Assembly: GCF_963678635.1 (NCBI RefSeq)
Contig: NC_087069.1
Coordinates: forward strand, 47,880,276-47,944,275
Length of the DNA: 64,000 nucleotides
Reading direction: 5' to 3'
Source of the DNA: Symsagittifera roscoffensis
Lineage: Eukaryota; Xenacoelomorpha; Acoela; Convolutidae
Shown here: piece by piece, positions 24,261-37,200 of the stretch
Layout: every line of letters starts with the position of its first letter
Numbering within the stretch: the stretch's first letter is position 1
The notes under the pieces: model-generated
What the model saw: only the letters and a program-made list of their open reading frames with translations
Databases searched by the model: none
Told to the model about the DNA's origin: nothing
Made by a program: the position numbers and the translations under genes

Positions 24261-27200
24261 AAGACGACTCGTCCATCAATGACAAAAACACCGAACTCGA
24301 GCATCGGAACAACAGTTACTTATGAACATTCATCCAAGTTTTAATGCATTTCTTGAAACTTTGCTCAATTTCCAATTTCCTTAGCCCAATTTTTCCACAC
24401 CTACATCATAACCACACTCGATTTTTCCACAACCACAAGGAATTGTTCTTTCATGAATATTTAAATAACGACTAGTTTAGTTTCCAATTCAACTTTTCCC
24501 ATCACCAAATCTGAAACACGACAAGGATAGCCGGTTGCTGTGCAAGTAAAACAAAATATGCCGACCACACATCGGACTTAAGCAAAGCAATCAAAAAATG
24601 AAGAAAAACCATAAAATTGAATCAACATTGTTCATCTTGGTCACAGACAAACACACGCACACACAAACCTCTATTTTATCATATATAAAGTTCAAGAAGA
24701 CTTGAATGAGCTAGTTTTTCAGTTATAACTGAGTTAAATAAGATTTTTTCACCGGGGAGGCTGGGTTTGCAAACACGACAAAAAAATCAGAACACTGGCG
24801 AGAACACGACAAAAAGCAGCTCTATAAAGTGAAACGAAAAAGTAGAATCAAGCCTCGAATTAGTAAAAATTCGGCATTTGATCCTGCGACTTAGAGATGA
24901 TGCAACCACTAACCAGCCATCATGGATTCTTAACATTTCACAAACACTAGACACGAATAAAGCAGAGAACAGATGCTATGAAACTTCCAATACTACAGAT
25001 CGTGATTACAGCAAAAGTGCCATCAAATGAGCACTTTTATTTGCGAGTGAGGTTGGAAAAATTAAAGTTCGTACTAATACACTCGCTAGAATAAAACATA
25101 GCCAATCGAAGATTGGAAAAGAGTAATGAACGCAAGTAAACATAAAAAAAACACTTTCTTGAAAAAAAATTCTGATTTTCGAATTTCAAAGGAAAAAACA
25201 GATGCCCTCTAAGGTTTTTGAGTTTTTCCAGAACAATTTAAGACCAGCGTTTTTTTGATAACATGAACCCAACTTGAGAAAACTGGATCAAATCGTAAAA
25301 ACTTTATTCCGCAGTGAAATTTTAAAATAAATTCAACTTTCGAAACTAGAAATCGTTAGCGTTTCTTCGCGCCATTTCCACTTTCGTATTTGGAAAGTGC
25401 TATTTACGTCACTTTCAGCAGATGAGTTTTAATTGAACTCCAAAAGTGCATTATACCTAAGCGCATCAATATTTTAAGAATTTCTCATGAAAAAAAAACA
25501 AGAAAAAAATCAGGAAGTTAAATTTCGAAAAATAAATATTTAAAATCTGGATATCTCAAAAACTAGAAGGAATACGATAGTCATATTTTCGCGGTAGAAT
25601 CGCAACTCAATATGGGTTTCCCGATAGCACCAAACAAATGGTTCTTTAAGGCAAAACAATTTAGAGTTAAAAGCTAAAGTGCGTTAGTTCTGAGTTGCCC
25701 AATATGCATGTATCCTTAAAACTGAGCACAATTTTGTAAATTTTGTTCATACACTTTTTTCCAAGTTTTTCTTGCAATTAAACTGTTTTCACTCAAAAAA
25801 TTCAAGAATCCAGAACGTCTGTTCTGTATAGACACTGATTCAATTTTTTTTCTGCAGAATGTTTTGTTGTAAAGAGGAAGGCATGACCTTATTATATGAA
25901 AAAAAAACGTTTGCAAAAAAACTGGTTTACAAAACTACTGAAATCTTTATTATTCACTGACCGCAAACAAAACTTCGGAAGATTATTAGCATAAAGCTAG
26001 CGACGGAAAAAAAAATTGTTTCGCTGCGAATTGACCGAGACGCTGTCATATTTTCCTTTAAAAATATCATTTTGATGATATTTTTCTGCACGAGAAAAAT
26101 TGAATTGACATTAGAAAAACAGGTACACCCATTTACCAGGCCTCCGTATTGAATTATTTGCTTAGTAGTAGAATTGTAACACTTAACCATCACCCCTCTG
26201 GCTATATAATATATCATTTTGGAAATCACTCCAGAAAGGTGGTCAAGTTTTGTTTTGATTTTTTACTTTTTCACTCTTGATTACTCATAACTCTTAAAAA
26301 CCTGTACTAAGGCACCGCATGGGTACTCTACGGATCCGTGATTTTTTTATGTGCTAGCCGAATTCTTAGTACAACGGAATCTGCGTCATTTCAGCTTTCT
26401 GCATAAAAATTCAACAAACTAGTCTCTATTAGGCGTGAAAATGAAAACACTATTTTGTTTTAAAAAAAAACAGTGCTAAATGGTTCGCTAGAGAGGAGAC
26501 TAACGCCAAATTTCATGTTCAGCATAAACCTATTTTTTTTTTTAACGAAAACTTACGTCTTTCAAAATTTGTTAGTATTGATTACATGTTTGTGTTTTGA
26601 TAAAATTTCATTCGCATCAATATTGATTTAATATTAAGGCAGCAAAGAATGTGACCCCCCTGGATTCGTTCACTGTCCTCTCTTATGCAATATTAATAAA
26701 CTTTGCTTAAACTTACTTAGTTCACTTATACCAGAGAGTTAAAATCTTCTTCAAAAACTTCTGATAGTTTTCAGTTATTTTCATACACGCGAAAGCAAAG
26801 CATGTTTAGAGCAAGTTAATAATAAATCATGATCATCGAAATTTTTTTTTGGCTTTAGACACCGAGGAAATAAATGTTTAAGTAATACACAGCCGCGGTT
26901 AAGCTCCCTTTGAGAAAAATCATTTCAAACTCGCTATCTCTTGTTTCTCCTTAATTATGCTCTTTGATTATTCTGTTATTTTACCTAAAAGAAAGAAGAC
27001 CTTAACGTGTTTGCTCAAAAAAAAACATTTGGCCCGTCTCATTATTTTCGAGACTTCGAACGGAAAACTTTTGATTTCCTCTAAGAAAACTTGAGATTTC
27101 TTTTAATCGCGACTGAGAAATCTTTTAAACATTGCCTCACTCGACTTATTAATAAAGCACAAAACAACAAAGGCTTCGATAATTTTTTTGTTCAGTCCGT

Positions 27201-28123
27201 TAAGTGACAAAAGAGGCTCTTTCTACAACTTTACCTTGAATAGTCCGTAAGAAAATAATTTGAATGAAAATGTTTCTTATAAATCAGCTCAGCAGATCAA
27301 ATCAAAACAATAGCTTTTCGAAACCGAAGCACTTTGTACAAAAATAAAGCTACGTACCAAAATAAATGGATATACACATGGAAAGCGCCAAATTTAAAAA
27401 ACAGCAAATTTACATGATCACAAATTGTGCAAGAAAGAAAGAAGGTAGAGATATGCTATAGACAAGAAAACATTCATAAAAACTGTGGGCTCTTTTACCG
27501 TCCCCTGGCATACAAAATTAACAATTTTTGAGGACAATCAATGATTTTAGTAACTCCGATAGTATAAACTGATAGCGACAGCAACGGTATAAGTCATGTT
27601 TAAGAAAGAAAGTACAGTTGAAAGGAGGCTTGAATTTGTATTTAACAAACTTTTACGATGACAGCAACAGATGAATAATTATTTATGAGGGATGAGTTCA
27701 GACAACTTTGGAGACTATGTAAGCCACATACTTTATCAGAAGAGAAAATAAAACATCATCACCGAGTTGCATGAAAGTTTATAGCAAAAGTACGATGAAC
27801 ACCTATAATCAGAATTAATCTTTTTCAAAAGTAAACAATTCCCTTTTGAAACTTCGAATTTTAATCAAGTTTTAAATAAAAAATGGAGTTTTTATTCGCT
27901 CTTATTCAATACAGTTTTCTTAAATTTCGGCCTCAAAATCATTATCTGTCTTTTTTCATCACATCAGTGTAATATTTATCAATTGAGCTCTTTTCGTATG
28001 AACAAATCTCGTAAAGAATTCCATATCTGCCCTTCAGAAAACATGACGCAGACTTAACATTGAGCTATGTCTGAAGTTATAGAAGAGATGTATACTGTTT
28101 CAGAAACGTGCCGCACCTTTTGC
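24261..28123. other. Intergenic space between STAT and DENND5
   Basis: No exon was recognised. It holds a diverged SINE (24753-24935), a TATA-type repeat (25110-25400) and otherwise AT-rich unique-looking sequence with short A/T runs. Promoter elements of DENND5 would be near 24.2-24.5 kb. Confidence 0.6.
24753..24935 (-). repeat. tRNA-derived SINE (family A), diverged copy
   Basis: Keeps the body (AGAGCTGCTTTTTGTCGTG on the minus strand) and part of the head, but the tRNA boxes are eroded. It lies in the intergenic space between DENND5 and STAT, upstream of the DENND5 start. Confidence 0.5.
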
Positions 28124-28293
28124 TCACAATTCGGCAGATTGATACACATTTTCCGGTGAGTCGTCATCTTCGTTTGGCTGCTGTAATGTGGCACTCTGGA
28201 TGTTCGATTCAGGAGGCGTCAGAATAAACTCAACAGGGGGCAACACGTTGTCACTGGCAAAGGACCTGACACTTCCAGGCTCGATATTGTTTT
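28124..28293 (-). CDS. Alternative 3' terminal exon of STAT
   Basis: A 170-nt open exon on the minus strand starts after a CAG acceptor (AG at 28295-28294) with two bases that complete a phase-1 codon, and ends at TGA. It encodes an acidic, Pro/Ser-rich tail (about 57 codons; PPVEFILTPPES is in it) typical of a transactivation segment. The last STAT exon 30849-30623 holds an internal strong donor (CAAG|GTAATT, intron from 30669) that is also phase 1. Splicing there would replace its last 15 codons with this exon. Exon 31340-31143 also ends in phase 1, so skipping is possible too. The region is coding-like in composition against AT-rich surroundings. No transcript evidence is available. Confidence 0.6.
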
Positions 28294-31200
28294 CTGACAT
28301 GGACATTGGGTGTGTAATCATGGTGTATATAATATTAAACAGAGCTTCACATTAACTCCGATACAAAAATATTGGCCAATGTTCAGGCTTAAGAAAAACT
28401 GACAAAAAATTACAGCGATGTTTTTATATTTTTGAACACTAAGGCGAAGCTGCGCTTCGCAAACACTTGCGAGAAGACGACAAAAAACAACTCTATCAAG
28501 TTAGATAAGAAAAAGTAGAAATAAGCCTCGATTTAGCAAAAACTCGGCTACGTGTAGGGTTCGAATCTGCGACCTACTGCAATTCAGAGTCTAACGCACT
28601 ATCCCATCTTAACAACCGACAAATACTAGTCACGAATACAGCAATTACATATGCTAACAAATTGCCAATGCGATTCGACACTACATACAAACAGACTCAC
28701 TTTTGCAATTAATAATTTGGAATAAAACAAACAGAAGGCACCCATACTAACTTTGCATGTCACAAATCGCAAAACATAAAGCCACATTATGAAAAATTAT
28801 GCATTTCAAAAAAAAATGCGACATATTGAGTTTGAAAATTTCTAAAATCGAGTTTTTATTATTGTGATGTTGTTTGAAACTAATAGCTTTTTTCGGTTTT
28901 GATGCATCAACTCTGTTAATATAATACTATTCGAATGTCAAAGCACATGCTATCAAAGAGTTGTAAAGGTGCCCCACCATAAAAGTGCCGCACCAATATT
29001 TGCGACTTAGGTTGGAAAAAAAGAAGGTTCGTACTTATACACTACAAGTATTTCAAGAGAATGCACGATTCAATCTTTCTCTTCCACATAAATCAAGCAT
29101 AAAAGCACATTTCGCATACACTCACTCGAGGGAATCTTTTCAGAAAAACGGGAAAACCTGGCCCTTTGTTTATCTTTTGCGATCAACAAAATCCTGATTT
29201 CAAACAACATGATGACCGAAAACTGAAAACCGGGTCATTAGGTTTTCCCATTATAGCCCCCCCCCCCACCCCCCCCCCCCCATTGAAATTAAACAACAAT
29301 ACAGCTAAATTGAATTTTGGTTATACAATTCGGTGATTAAAATTTGCTCTGCTTTGATCAGTAAACACCGTCAACAGACAGTTGGAAAAGAGTCAATGAA
29401 TGCACGCAACAAAAGAAAAAAAACTGGCTTTTTTTGCAAAAACTTTCAACTTTTGAACTTCCAAATAACAATTTATGGCATTAAGCTCTTTGAATTTCTA
29501 GAATAAATAATGATTGACACTTTTATGATAAAATTAGCCCTATTTGAAAAAAAAAACTGGATTAATAGGTAGTTTTTATTTTACTGGGAAATCCAAAAAA
29601 TAAGTTCTACTTTGGAAACTAGAACTCAATCACGTTTTCCGTGACCTTTACACTTTGCTGTTCAATTGTAGAGTTTGCATTCCGTTTAGAAAAGGAAATG
29701 AACTGAACTGAACTTAAAGACATCAAAAGTTATACAGTGATAAGTGAATTCAAGCCTGAAAAAATGCAATGAATATCGTAGAAAAAAAACAAAAAAATCA
29801 CCACAACCTATGCAAGAGTCTAAACTACGTTCATCCACTATTAAAAACTTCATTGGATATCTAATGCAACCTCTTAGCACAAAGGATTTCAAACATTTTT
29901 GAAAGAAAAAGAATGCAAGAATCACACACCTAAAGTAAATGGCTCCACTCCTTCGAGATCATCCGGAAAAAACGTTGAGTCATTGTCAAACACTCCTGAT
30001 CCAAGATAAGATATGTTACAATAGATGATGACACGTTTGAACACAAAGGCAAAGCCAAGCTTTGCCTAATTTGCATTAAAAAGTCAAAAACTGGATTATA
30101 TAAAAAAAATACTGAGAAACCAACTTTTAACCATTTCGCAAAAGTGAAAGTATGGCCAAGAAACAAGAGGACATATAAATACAAACAAGGAAACTGAAAA
30201 ATAAATAGCCATAGCCCACTCACAGTTGGAAAAGAGTTCTGAACGGATGGAAATTGAAAAAAAAATGACTTGTTTATTCCAAAATCTTCAACTTCTGAAG
30301 AAAAAAATAGATGGCCTTAAAGCTCTTTGAATTTGTCAAAAAATTTATGATGGACACTTTTTTGTTAAAATTAACCCAAATTGAGAAAACTGGATCAGTA
30401 GGTAAAATTTTCATTTCGCTGGGAAATCTGATAATTAATTCCATTTTCGAAATTAGAAGTCGATCACGTTATGCAAAATCAAAATTGAGCATGAACAAAT
30501 TTTAGACTTTTTCCTGAAAAAAAACAAAAATAATATGCAAGTCCTATATAAGAGTATGCACTACGTTCATTACTCTTAATAATTTAACTGAAAAATATCT
30601 TTCAGTCTTAAAAAAATTTCATTTACAACGCTAGAGATTGTAACATATCCCTCAAGAACTCCAAATTACCTTGCGGCTCACCCTGGTTTAGACCTGCTAC
30701 CATGACTTGTGTTATTTGAGGCGAAAATGATATCGAGTCAGACATGGCATGCAGATCTGTATAACCACTTCCTCTATCACCCATTGGATTGATATTCATA
30801 TTCATCTGCTGTTGGTCCATCGGCGAGGGCATTAAAACATCGCTGAGCACTTAAACGACAACTAATATATATTTTAAAATTTTAACACATTTTTTAAAAT
30901 AAATTATTGAAACTTGAATAAAAAAAGTCAATATTTCTCAGCTCATCCCCCCACTAAAACAACAGTTTCCCCAATTAATATTATGGATACATTCAGTCCT
31001 TTTTAGTTAACTCAAATATATTCCCCATTAAAACAATATGCGTATGCAAACCGGATGAAAACCATTGTTTTTAAACTTAACTTCAAGGAGGTGTAGTGAA
31101 ATTTGATTGGACGCCTTTGAAAACGGATCAGAAATAACTAACCTGGACTGAACTCGTTCTGAAAAAAGCTACTTGATGCTGGGGTACTGAGGCCGCTCAG

Positions 31201-34200
31201 ACTCATTTCCCTAATTGCTTCCGATAACTGATTTCCGTCGCGATATATTTCTTGATTTGGAGAAGACACTACGCTCGCCGTTTCAGAGTAGTAATTTGCC
31301 AAAACCGAAATCGGTTGTCGAGTTTCGTTTCGCAACAATACTAAAACGTAGCCAACATTCGTTTTCCGTTTCTATTTGCCGTATTTCCGATCTAATTAAA
31401 CTAGTTTTTTGGTGATCTTTACACTTTGCTGATCGATAGGGGAGTTTGCCCTCCTTTTAACAAAAGAAAAGAAGTGATCTTGGAAAGAAATCAAAAGATT
31501 AACCGCGAAAAATCAAATTTGAGCCTGAAAAAATTTTAAGACTTTACCTGAAAAAAATCATAGCGACATCTATACGTTCACCATCTCTTTGAATCGTAAT
31601 GAAAAAATCAATGAACAATCTGCAGCAACTACAAAATTTCTTGTTTTATTCATTACCAATACGCCGAAACAAATTGAGGGGTACTAACTTGCACATTAAC
31701 TCGACCGATTTAAAATTAAGTGTCTTCATGACTAGATTCGTTTAACTGGTCTGGCTCTACACGCTGTGGTCTTAAAACGTTCACAGTAAACGGAGTTGTC
31801 ACCTAAATAAACTTCTGTTATGTCGAAAAAAAAACAGATGAACATCAGACATCGAAATGTGAAACTGAAATCCAGAAGACCGAAAAAATGACTTAATTTC
31901 CTTCGACATTAAATAAAAAAACAAATATATCGCATTTAAGCTTTTATATGCTCGCCACTATCTAAAAAGAAGTGAACCAATTTGAGAAAACTGGTCAATA
32001 GTCTTTTTTTAATCCGCCGTGTAATCTTAAGAAAAAATATTAACACCAACTTTCGAAACAGAGTCATTTTTCGTTTTTTCTCCCGAGCCATTTGCACTTT
32101 TGGCATAGAACCGCGAAAATTTTCTTTCCGCAAAGCAAGTGAATTCAAACCAAACTTAAAGAAACCAAAGTTCAAAAAAGAAACAATTTGAGTGAGAAGA
32201 ACTTTTGGAAATGTTTTCCACAAAAACAAACGAACGATAAACTAAATGTCTTCACTTCATTCATTGGCACTTAAAAAAGCCAGCAATTTGAAAACAGCTG
32301 AAACCTCACTTTAAAACCAATTATAGGATTAAAATGTCTGGAAGAATGTAAAAAAAAATCAATTATAGACACAGACGCGAAGTTGCACATCGCAAACACA
32401 ATCAAAAACATGACCGATATAACGCTACTGGGAAAAACTGAATGAGTAAAACTTTGAGTCTTCAAAATTTATTAAGTGACGCACGCCAATTATGACGCAT
32501 TAGCAGTACCAGTTAATTTGATTTAAAAAATTTTACCAACTAACAAGCCTCGGCTTGTAATATCATTAGCATTGGCTGTAATAATAGCTGGTTATTGCTC
32601 AAAATGAACACTTTCAAAATGAACACATTTTATCGCAAAAAAATTTGTTTCGCAACAATACTTGCGACTTAGGTTGGAAAAAAAGAGATAGTTCATACTA
32701 TAAAAAACATTGCTTGTGTGAAAAAAGCTAAATTTAGAGAGGCGAAAAGAAGAAGGACCAAAACAGAAAAACGCATTTATCAACTGAGAATATTTGGTTT
32801 TCTAATTTCATAGGACACTGATATCCAAACCTACAGAGGCATTTAAATCCCAGTGTACCACACAAAAAATATCATGTAATGTAAACTTCCGAAAAACTCA
32901 TGAACAAGAAAATAGCTATGGGACGCTCTGTTTTGTTCAATTGCTTGGGTTTTTCCCCGAATCTTTTGCAGCAAAGCGAACACACTTAATCAGTTTAAGC
33001 AACCTGCAAAAAAAACAAGTTTTTGTTCCAACAATTTCACAAGTGAAGGAAAAAAGGCGGCGTGTTTTTTTCCGATTTTGAATACCTCAAAGACAGCTTA
33101 CATAGGGTCCGGGTGGTACCATTTTAAACACTATTCACTGTTATTCTAGTTAAAAAATCAAAATTGTTTTAAAAAAGATATAAATTGGTCAGAAAAAATT
33201 AATTTGAACATCGAGCGTCATTTTAGGAATAATTACCTCCTTCTTGCAGTTTTTATCTAATTCAGCCGCTCTTCAATAAATAGCGTAAGCAAAAAACTGA
33301 AAAAAAAATTCGAAAAATTTCGTGCCTTTCTTCAGCGTTCAAAATCTCGAGCGTTCAAAAATTACGTGCTAAAGCAACCGACCTCCCGGAATTCTCTTAA
33401 ATTTCAAAAGAACTCTTGATCGATTACCTGCATCCCACGCACTTGTTTGCGTCTAGCACTATCAAAAACGTACCAGAATTACACACAAATGACTACGAGA
33501 TTCGCTGTGCAATAACTATCAAAACGTAGGACACACAAAAACATAGCCATCAGCCAGTTGAAAAGTGCGAATGAACACAAGACCAAAATTAAATGAATGA
33601 ATGTTTTTTTTTGGAAAAAATACATCTTTCAACTTTTCAAATGAAGCTGTTTGATTATCAAGAATCTTGTACGATTGACGCATTTGTGATACAAAAAAAA
33701 CCGGCCGATCTGGATCAAAGTGGTTTTTTTTATTCCGCTGAGGATTCTAAAACTTACACAAAGGCGAAGCTGCGCTTGGCAAACTGGCCAGAACACGACA
33801 AAAAAGCAGCTCTATAAAAGAGAAATAAATCTCGAATTATTAAAATCGATCCTACGACTTAGCTTCGATCCTACGACCTAGATATTATGAGTCTCACGGA
33901 CTAACCACTCGTCCACGGACGCTTAACAAGCCACCAACACTAGTCACAAATGAAGCAGAGATCAGATGCTAAGAATTTTCCAAAACTATGGATTGACAGA
34001 TTGAGATTATAGCAAAAGTGCCACCAAAGGGAGTTATGGGGACTTTTATTTGCGAGTTAGTTTAGAAAATAAAGATAGTTCGTACTAATTCACTAAGCTC
34101 GCTATTGTAAAAACCAAACACCTTAGACTGTCCAAACTTGAACGCATCAACGTTTAGTCGCGCCAATTTCGCTTGTTTGAATTTCCCTTCCACTTACGAA

Positions 34201-37200
34201 ATGAAATTGAATTGAAAAAAAAAAAAATCAAACATGAAGCCGCGATAGATCAAATATGAACTTTTCGCTGAAAAAACTTAAAAGGCTATCAAGATCTATA
34301 TAAGTATCCTCACTACGTTCATTGACACTTGAAAACCAAATCCACATTCCAAATAAAGATCATTCTAGTGCTGATTTAAATTATCCGGACAAAACTTGAA
34401 TTTTCAAACGCGTTTTTCTCAAATTGAGTTAAGATTAGACAAAAAGTGAAGAGAACAAAAGTTGCTTAGAATTTCCCTAGAATTAATATGGTGCCATTGT
34501 TTCTCCGAAACTCTTTCCAAATATTTTACCCCAAAAATGGGTCATTTTGGCTTTTTTCAATTAATCAAGAATTACGCTAAAACTACTTGGTTAATTGATA
34601 AAAAAATTATAACACAGGAAGCCTCTTACGCACTTCAACAAAGTTTAAGCAAGGTTAAATCTCCAAAAATTCGCGCAAATTGTTTAAAATTTATTTTTAA
34701 ACAGAGATTCTGGGTTTTATATGGTAAAAATCACATTTATTGACTATCGAGTGAAAAATTTTTCTCTTATACTAATTTTTGGAGATTTAACCCTGCTTAA
34801 ACTTTGTTGAACTGCGTAAGAGGCTTCCTCTGATATAATTTTCTCATCAATTAACCAAGTAATTTCAGCGTAATTCTAGATTTATTGAAAAAAGCCAAAA
34901 TGACCCATTTTTCGGGTAAAATGTTTGTTAAGAATTTCGGAGAAAAAATGGCACCATATTAATTCTGGTGAGATTCTAAGCAACTTTTGTTCTCTTCACT
35001 TTTTGTCTAATCTTAACTCAATTTGAGAAAAACGCGTTTGAAAGTTCAAGTTTGTTCGTTTTGTCCGGATAATTTAAATCAGCACTGTATGAATGATTTT
35101 GTTTTGAGAACGTAATGTTCTATTGAAAATTATTCTTTGATCTATTTTGAATTTCTGCTGTTAATTATTCAATTTTTGAAACAAAAACAATTAAAAAATA
35201 GCGAAATAAAGGGAGCGCAACTAATTGAAAAACATATACAAAGGCGATGCTACAGTGTAAACATTTGAGCGGAAAAAAAACAAAAAAGGCCTTACACTGC
35301 CAGAAAAGTAACAAAAAAATAATCAAGCACTGGGGATCCAAAATGCAACCATCGGCGGCCGAGAACCCATTATACCGATTACTTGCACAAATACTTTCCT
35401 TTCATGTCGTTAATTATGAATAATGACGTTTAAAATAATTACTTACATTTGCATCTGCTGTCGTCAGTTTTCTTGAGTTCTTTGTGAATGCGAAACGCCG
35501 CACTTTCCAAGGTTTGCGCTTGTGAAACTGGATAAGAGAAGTGGTCTATTTTTATCATTTGAGTTGCATCCATCCTTATTATGGACACCGCAATCTTGCA
35601 CTCGGGCTGTGAAGTACTGAATCGGAGAAGAAAAGTACCAATCTAAAACATAAGCAACTTCAAAAAACGTTTTTTTTTCTTAAAAAAATTGCAAAACTTC
35701 AAGACAATGCTTCTAGTTTTAATTCAGACAATCAGACAGTGCTTGAACTACTGTGCTGAACAATGTGATAATCTGCTTGATAGCTAATGAAAGGTCTTTT
35801 GAGAACCAATACATCCAGTAGCAGATTTAGGGAGGGGAGGGGGGGATTGCGCGGACGCCCTCGCCCCTCAGGGATTCGACCCCCTGCCGACCATTTTGAG
35901 ATATCCATGTTTGGCTGACTGACCTTAAAAATTTTTTAAGGAGCCTTCGGTGCCAATCTATACTAATTTTGAGGGGAGCACGCGCCGAAAAAACGCAATT
36001 TTTTGGTCGAAATTTTCCAAAAAGTGCCTCAAAACGCCTTTTGTTCAAAAATTTGCATGCGGCGCAGATTATTCGGTCAAATTAAGGTCTTTTTAGTGGT
36101 TTGGGAGAGCTCAGAAAATCAATTGGTCGACCAAAATATTGACAAAGTTTTCAAAATTTTTTCGAAAATCCGTAAACCTAGTACGTGCAACTTAGTAAAA
36201 AAAAGATGGTATACAAAATGAAGGGTCTACTAAACAATTACCACCCCCTTTCAAGAAAGGTAGTAATAACTAAGCAAATTAATTTAGTCGAATTTTCGAC
36301 CAATCAGGATGCCGCAAAATTCAAATTTTAAATAGAGCGCTCTAGTGCCAGATTTTTGCTTTTATTTATAAGCGTGGTTATTCTTTAGTAGATACCATAG
36401 GGCGATTGTTAAGTAGATCCAAATTGAATTTTGAAAACAAAACAATTTTGCAGGATAGTCGTTTCCAGAACAGCAACTGCCAATCCTTGTAGCAATTTGA
36501 CACATTTTAGTTTTCCCGTTTTGAAGGTTAAGATGTCTCACTATTTACTTACTGGTTGTTTTGACAGAATTTTTTCAGCCTGTTCTTTTGTCATTATTCC
36601 CATGTGTACTCCGTCTTTGATCATCCTCCCAAAATTCTCTCGCTTAACCACCGTATCTTTTGTACTCTCTCGTCCCCTAAATATTGAATTTTAACATTGA
36701 AAATAAAAACACTTTGAAATATAAATAACTTAAAGAAATAACTAAAGACCATATAGAACAAGGATAGCAGGTTACTGTTCAAGTATCACAGAAAGTTCCG
36801 ACCATTGTCTCAAAAACTACCAAAAAATTTTTTTCTCAAATTAGTGTCGCTTTTTCTTCGAAATGTGACAAAAAAATCTGAACAAGAAAATGAACTTAGG
36901 CGTATTTGGCAACCATAAAAAAGTAGCCCAATTGACAAAACAGTTTTTAATGAACAGCAACTAGAAAAAAGAAAAAAAAATTGCAGAAAATTTTTGAATT
37001 TTTCAAGTTTCTGATTCTCAAATTGGCGCTAAAAACTCCAAAAATTAAGTCTACTCAAGTAAAAATAAGTTCTCACGGCTTAAATTGAACATTAATAAGC
37101 TATTGTAATCCTGCGAGCTCACCTTAGTAGCTTCAAAAAAGATCAAACAACACAAATTTAAAATTTTAATGTCGTTCGAATCACGACTGAAAGTGCTTTG

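Noticed and set aside
34462-34743. 93-codon frame in the foldback arm
   Set aside because: It lies wholly in an inverted-repeat arm and the other arm does not keep the frame.
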